64,000 nucleotides of DNA from an uncultured Caryophanales bacterium. GTDB taxonomy: Bacteria; Bacillota_I; Bacilli_A; RFN20; CAG-826. Under the pieces are notes generated by a model. The model had not been told where the DNA came from. It saw nothing but the letters and a program-made list of their open reading frames with translations, and ran no database searches. Both the position numbers and the translations under genes were made by a program. Within the stretch, counting starts at the first letter, position 1. Each line of letters starts with the position of its first letter. Where the stretch lies: contig CAMYVX010000001.1 of NCBI GenBank assembly GCA_947302535.1, positions 1 through 64,000 on the forward strand, in the 5' to 3' direction. Shown here piece by piece: positions 59,382 through 64,000 of this stretch.

Positions 59382-60578
59382 ATGTCTACAAACAATTTCT
59401 TTGCAAAGAAAAAGGACTGGTCTAAAACAAAAGATAGTATTTTAGGGTCGTATTTAACTCCTTATTTTTATAAGTTATTGGCTTACCACAGGCCAATTTG
59501 TTATATTGACTGTTTTGCAGGTAAAGGAAAATTTGATGACGGAGAAAACGGATCGCCATTAATAGCCTTAGAATGTATTAAAAAAGATTTGACTGTTTCA
59601 AAATATGTTAAGAAACAGATTAAAGCATACTTTATTGAGTTAAATCATTTTAAAGACCTAGAAAATAATCTTATCGTTGATAATATTGATGATTTAAGCA
59701 TCGAGGTAGTGGGAGGAAGATTTGAAGATAATATTGACCTTATTTTAAATAATCATCCTTTTGATACTGTTTTTCTTTATGTCGATCCATATGGAATAAA
59801 AGCTCTTGATGTTAAAAAGTTTTGTTCATTTAAGACTAACGAAACAAAAAGTGTAGAAATGCTTATAAATTTTAATACCTGGGGCTTCTTTAGAGAGGCG
59901 TGCAGAGTTCTCAAGGTAGATTTTAAACTTGATGACGCAATAAATGAGTATCTTGTCGAGTATGAACCAGCTAATGACATTAATAGAGATGAATTGACAA
60001 GGATAGCTGGTGGCGATTTTTGGATAAAAATAGTACAGGATTTTAAAAATCAATTGATTTCTTCAAAAGAAGCTGAGAAATTATTGGCTGACGGAATTTC
60101 AGACGCTTTCAAATCAAAATATAAATACGTTTTAAATGTGCCAGTTAGATCAAATCAAGATAACATAATTCCTAAGTATAGGTTGTTTCATTTAACGAAT
60201 CATGATGAGGGGTGCCTTATCATGGCCGACATAATGTATAAGCGAATAAACGAGTCGATTGAGAGGCAGCAAGGTGGGCAGATGTCCATTTTTGAATTCA
60301 ATACTGAAGGAAATTTAGAGAGTCAAGAAAATACCAAACAAATGATTAAAGACATTTTTCCTAGTTCGTCTATTTGTCTTACCCCGTTCTTGTGTGAATT
60401 TTTCACCAAATTCGGTATTGAAACTGGGAGTTCGAAATTAATTGAATATATTAAAGAATTAGAATATGAAGGTTTCCTAAAGATTAGCCGCTTTCCTGAT
60501 AAAACAACAAAGGGGCAGGAAAGTACATTTATGAGAGAAGACAAAAAACATAAAGTAATTTTAAATAAGGCGGTGTAA
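59382..60578 (+). CDS. tcmP: Three-Cys-motif partner protein TcmP
   Basis: KDWSKTKDSILGSYLTPYFYKLLAYHRPICYIDCFAGKGKFDDGENGSPLIALE; TVFLYVDPYGIKALD. Confidence 0.93.
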   Translation: MSTNNFFAKKKDWSKTKDSILGSYLTPYFYKLLAYHRPICYIDCFAGKGKFDDGENGSPLIALECIKKDLTVSKYVKKQIKAYFIELNHFKDLENNLIVDNIDDLSIEVVGGRFEDNIDLILNNHPFDTVFLYVDPYGIKALDVKKFCSFKTNETKSVEMLINFNTWGFFREACRVLKVDFKLDDAINEYLVEYEPANDINRDELTRIAGGDFWIKIVQDFKNQLISSKEAEKLLADGISDAFKSKYKYVLNVPVRSNQDNIIPKYRLFHLTNHDEGCLIMADIMYKRINESIERQQGGQMSIFEFNTEGNLESQENTKQMIKDIFPSSSICLTPFLCEFFTKFGIETGSSKLIEYIKELEYEGFLKISRFPDKTTKGQESTFMREDKKHKVILNKAV

Positions 60579-60582
60579 CAAT

Positions 60583-61347
60583 ATGAAAACCATTACTCGA
60601 AAAACATTATTATATAAAACAGGGGTTGAATATGGTGATTTTACGATCAACCACGTTTTAGGGTGCTCTCACGGTTGCCTATTTCCTTGTTATGCATTTA
60701 ATATGGCTAAAAGATTCGGAAATGTAAAAACATATAAAGATTGGCTTGAACCAAAATTGGTTTCAAATGCTTTGGATTTATTAGATAAAGAAATTCCAAG
60801 GTATAAAAATAAGATTAAATCTGTTCAATTGTGTTTTACAACTGACCCATTTATGAATGGTTATTCCGAAGTTTCTGAAATGACCATTAAAATTATAAAT
60901 AAATTAAATAAAAACAAGATTAAGGCTGTAACATTAACAAAAGGAACAATTCCGGAATCAGCATTAAAAACTGAAAAATACAATGAATACGGAATAACTT
61001 TAGTCTCGTTAAGTGAAGATTTTAGAAGACAATATGAACCATTTACCTCCTCTTATGAAGAAAGGATTGCGTGTCTGAGAAGGATGCATGAGGCTGGGTT
61101 TAAAACGTGGGTTAGTATTGAACCTTATCCAACGCCTAATGTAATTGAACAAGATCTAGTCGCAATTTTAAATAGTGTTTCCTTTGTTGATTATATTGTT
61201 TTTGGAAGATGGAACTATAATAAAGTTATTTCAAGTTATAAGGATAGGGATATGTTTTTTAATATATCTGTTAAAACTGTTATTGATTTTTGTGAAGGGC
61301 ATAAAATTAAGTATCATATAAAAAATGGTACTGTTAGGTCAAAATAA
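60583..61347 (+). CDS. Three-Cys-motif (radical SAM/SPL-like) protein
   Basis: NHVLGCSHGCLFPCYAFNMAKRFG (CX3CX3C); immediately downstream of tcmP. Confidence 0.88.
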   Translation: MKTITRKTLLYKTGVEYGDFTINHVLGCSHGCLFPCYAFNMAKRFGNVKTYKDWLEPKLVSNALDLLDKEIPRYKNKIKSVQLCFTTDPFMNGYSEVSEMTIKIINKLNKNKIKAVTLTKGTIPESALKTEKYNEYGITLVSLSEDFRRQYEPFTSSYEERIACLRRMHEAGFKTWVSIEPYPTPNVIEQDLVAILNSVSFVDYIVFGRWNYNKVISSYKDRDMFFNISVKTVIDFCEGHKIKYHIKNGTVRSK

Positions 61348-61417
61348 TATTTGGTTATGTTTGTTGTTCTCAAATATACTTCAAGTACAGATTTTAAAAT
61401 AGCGGAAACGATATAAG

Positions 61418-62710
61418 ATGAGTAAAAGATGTTACGGAGATATAATTGAGCTTCATAAAAATTACGGAGTAATTAGCACGATGGTTGAAGACCGTAAAGT
61501 TAAATTATACTTTAATACTATATCTTCAATGTTTGATGCAAACCACAAACCGCTACTGAGACAAAAAGTCTCTTTTGAGACCAGGAATATGTTATGGCGT
61601 GGCATCAATATAGTATGTGCATATAACATCAAATCAGAAGACGGTCCCTTGGTGAAATTAGTTTGCTTGAATAATAAGGAAACAGATTTTTCAAGATATC
61701 TTTTTGCATCTCTTCGTTCCAACAGCTTGCCAGGGAAGAACACCTTAGATAAATTAATTGAAGCAGATAAACAAATATCATTATTTTATTTGAAATGGAT
61801 TTTATTTATCGAAAAAGAAGCAAAAGTAGCTTTATCGAGAGCAATTGAATTAGTTGGTAAATCATCTTCTTGGCTAATTTCGAAGTTAGATTCAACCCCT
61901 ATCACTAAGAAAATTTTAAAAAATGCACTAGTTGGAATTAAAGAGAAAACCTGGCTATCAATTTCGTCCGATTTTGTTGTGTTCTCTCAAAAGAATAATG
62001 ACCCTAATGATGTTGAAGTAATTGATGCTCCGGTTGAACTATTACTCTCAACCGTTACACTAGCGGAATTATCCGACATTATCAAAACCGTGTTTTTAGA
62101 GCTTTCTTTGCTTAAGCAAAAAGAAAATGATCTTTACATTTATTTATGGTATTTGGAAGGTATGCTTTCTGATTTATCAATAATTAGAAATGCGGCTGCA
62201 CACGGGAATGCATTGGCCCCGCTCATTGCTAATGACACGTTTGACCCTGCATATTTTTACGAAATGGCTGACGTTTTTCCTCAATGGAATTCTAATGACT
62301 CCTTAAATAATGCGGAAAATTATAAACCATTCACATTTATTCGTTTTTTGACTAAGGGAGAAGCTAAAAGTGGCGTTCACCTTTCTGGCAGGCGCAACCT
62401 TCCCCCTCAATTTGAAGCTTTATTTTTTACGAAATCTTTATTTATAAATCCATTTAAGAAGTCATTGTTTTCTATGTTTTTTCTTGTGCATGCGACATTT
62501 GCCTTTTTTAATAATGATGAAAGAGATAATTTTTACAACGACTTACATCAGTCCGGTTTATCATTTTTTAATGGGGATCGCGAGTCACCATTTACTGGAT
62601 ATCCGGACAAAATTAATTCCTTATCTTCTAAACTTTTAAGAATTGTCTGGCTAGTTTTGTCATATGGAGATAGTACCCGCTTTAAGTGCTTTGCCAGTGT
62701 GTGTAAATGA
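61418..62710 (+). CDS. Abi-family HEPN protein with N-terminal cold-shock/OB-like domain
   Basis: N-term YGDIIELHKNYGVISTMVEDRKVKLYFNTISSMFDANHKPLLRQKVSFETRNMLWRGINIVCAYNI; C-term SDLSIIRNAAAHGN (RX4H at 62186-62203). Confidence 0.75.
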   Translation: MSKRCYGDIIELHKNYGVISTMVEDRKVKLYFNTISSMFDANHKPLLRQKVSFETRNMLWRGINIVCAYNIKSEDGPLVKLVCLNNKETDFSRYLFASLRSNSLPGKNTLDKLIEADKQISLFYLKWILFIEKEAKVALSRAIELVGKSSSWLISKLDSTPITKKILKNALVGIKEKTWLSISSDFVVFSQKNNDPNDVEVIDAPVELLLSTVTLAELSDIIKTVFLELSLLKQKENDLYIYLWYLEGMLSDLSIIRNAAAHGNALAPLIANDTFDPAYFYEMADVFPQWNSNDSLNNAENYKPFTFIRFLTKGEAKSGVHLSGRRNLPPQFEALFFTKSLFINPFKKSLFSMFFLVHATFAFFNNDERDNFYNDLHQSGLSFFNGDRESPFTGYPDKINSLSSKLLRIVWLVLSYGDSTRFKCFASVCK

Positions 62711-62921
62711 TTTCCAAAGTTAATCAAAATTACCATTAACTGAAACAATTATTACATTAGGACTTGCTGTTTTGAGTGCGATGATTTCTTTTTTATTGTT
62801 TTCAAATCCCTTTCTTCAGAATTACAAAAAAAGACAAACAAAAAATCAATGATACATTGGAAAAACTATAAAGTTATAACAACTTAAATACAATCATATT
62901 TATTTAACAATGAGCGGAATC

Positions 62922-62940
62922 ACTGTATAAAAAATACAGT
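62922..62940. promoter_or_regulatory. Operator-like inverted repeat upstream of the AAA ATPase
   Basis: ACTGTA-TAAAAAA-TACAGT, 19 bp. Confidence 0.6.
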
Positions 62941-62978
62941 TTTTAATTTACTTTCAAAATTGAGACTGATATTATATT

Positions 62979-62997
62979 AGTGTAGAAAAACTACAGT
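62979..62997. promoter_or_regulatory. Second operator-like inverted repeat
   Basis: AGTGTAG-AAAAA-CTACAGT, 19 bp; overlaps the expected transcription start. Confidence 0.6.
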
Positions 62998-63008
62998 GAG
63001 GATGAAAC

Positions 63009-64000
63009 ATGTTAAAAAAGATTATTATTCGAAACGTTAATTCTATTGATGTTTGTGAAATCGATTTTACAAAAGGAAATTTTAAGTTCGGCGATGAAAA
63101 CATTCTTGAAGATGTAGTCAATCCGATTGCCATCTATGGTCATAATGGTAGTGGTAAATCATCTGTTTTGAATGCTATTGGATTTTTTATTTCCCTTATG
63201 TACTATCCCGCAGAGGCTTTAGCACCTTTTGTTGTTAATGATTTCTTGTTTCAAGAATATTTATCAGGAAATAGAACCGATAAAGAAAAGATAAAAGGCA
63301 GCATCTATTTAGAATTCGATATTAATAATGATAGTTTTTGTTATTTATTAGAAACGTCTAGGGACAACTATATAAGTAGAGAATTCTTAAAAAAGAATGA
63401 TTTAGTTTATTTTGAAAGAGAAAAAAGTTCCTATAGATATAAAGATGAAAATAGACAAATAAAGGACAATTCACTTCTCGCCCCTCTTTTACGTATTTTA
63501 GCTTCAGAAGAGATTATGGATATAACAATTCAATCTGTCTTTGCATATATTAGCTCATTCACGTTTATAAATTTGCCATTTATTAATAGAGGATCATTTG
63601 TTACATCAAAATTATTTAACAATACTAATATATATGATTTATTAGTTAAAAAGTCTGAGGAAGTTAAAAAGTTGTTGGAAGAATACGATAGTTTTCCTGT
63701 TTACAAGATAGTGAAGAATAATAGGATTTCTCCAAATGGGCTAATTGCATCTCAATATAATATTGTTTTCGATGATGACGGATTTAAAAAACAATTACCA
63801 ATAAATATGATTTCGGTCGGTATGCATAACCAAAGTGTTTTGCTTTCTATCATAGCTACGGTGCCTGAAAACAGTGTTATCTTTATTGATGAGGTTGATC
63901 TCGCGCTACACCCATCGACAATAAAATCATTCCTAAAAGTCATTAGAGATAAGCATATTCAAGTAGTTTTTACTTTGCATAATACTTTTGCATTGCAAAT
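63009..64000 (+). CDS. AAA-family ATPase (SMC/OLD-like ABC-type fold), truncated by window end
   Basis: Own translation (absent from the ORF track because no stop is in the window): MLKKIIIRNVNSIDVCEIDF...IAIYGHNGSGKSSVLNAIGFF...ENSVIFIDEVDLALHPS. Confidence 0.88.
   Translation, partial: MLKKIIIRNVNSIDVCEIDFTKGNFKFGDENILEDVVNPIAIYGHNGSGKSSVLNAIGFFISLMYYPAEALAPFVVNDFLFQEYLSGNRTDKEKIKGSIYLEFDINNDSFCYLLETSRDNYISREFLKKNDLVYFEREKSSYRYKDENRQIKDNSLLAPLLRILASEEIMDITIQSVFAYISSFTFINLPFINRGSFVTSKLFNNTNIYDLLVKKSEEVKKLLEEYDSFPVYKIVKNNRISPNGLIASQYNIVFDDDGFKKQLPINMISVGMHNQSVLLSIIATVPENSVIFIDEVDLALHPSTIKSFLKVIRDKHIQVVFTLHNTFALQ

Noticed and set aside
62740-62852. Frame LTETIITLGLAVLSAMISFLLFSNPFLQNYKKRQTKNQ*
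   Set aside because: One TM-like fragment with no supported start; probably a remnant.
1-64000. CRISPR array, rRNA operon, complete prophage
   Set aside because: No regularly spaced direct repeats, rRNA sequence, or phage structural genes were seen when reading the window.
1-64000. Mycoplasma-type genetic code (TGA = Trp)
   Set aside because: Several well-supported genes end at TGA (e.g. 9151) and Trp is encoded by TGG in the recognised proteins.

Overview
AT-rich bacterial chromosome segment, read with the standard bacterial code (TGA works as a stop). Gene content suggests an anaerobic Firmicutes/Bacilli-type gut lineage (inference). Left and centre: a secreted protein, a CobW-type GTPase, a feoA-feoA-feoB iron-uptake operon with a DtxR-type regulator, an aminotransferase plus PEPCK-like pair, an IS3-family element and a deleted IS200-type element, glnA-glmS, desulfoferrodoxin, a class III RNR set (redoxin-fused NrdD, TrxB-like, NrdG), dCMP deaminase and folD. 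Next come a DUF4417/toxin-like cassette, a HipB-HipS-HipT-like module, a CotH lipoprotein with a C17 tract, lgt, a CPBP protease, an LMW-PTP and tRNA-Leu(UAG). About 35.8-57.4 kb is a capsule/exopolysaccharide locus. The right end (57.4-64 kb) looks like a defence island: SIR2-like protein, TcmP plus three-Cys radical-SAM-like protein, a putative cold-shock-like/HEPN Abi protein, and an AAA ATPase running off the window. Best candidates for something undescribed: (1) a ~200-nt structured RNA gene with its own promoter and terminator at ~11.96-12.16 kb; (2) the CSD-like/HEPN protein in the defence island; (3) the DUF4417/toxin-like cassette with a structured leader; (4) a HipBST-like module with three operators at exact 40-bp spacing; (5) a possible phase-variable C17 tract in the CotH lipoprotein gene. 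All family calls come from reading the translations by eye; no database search was run.
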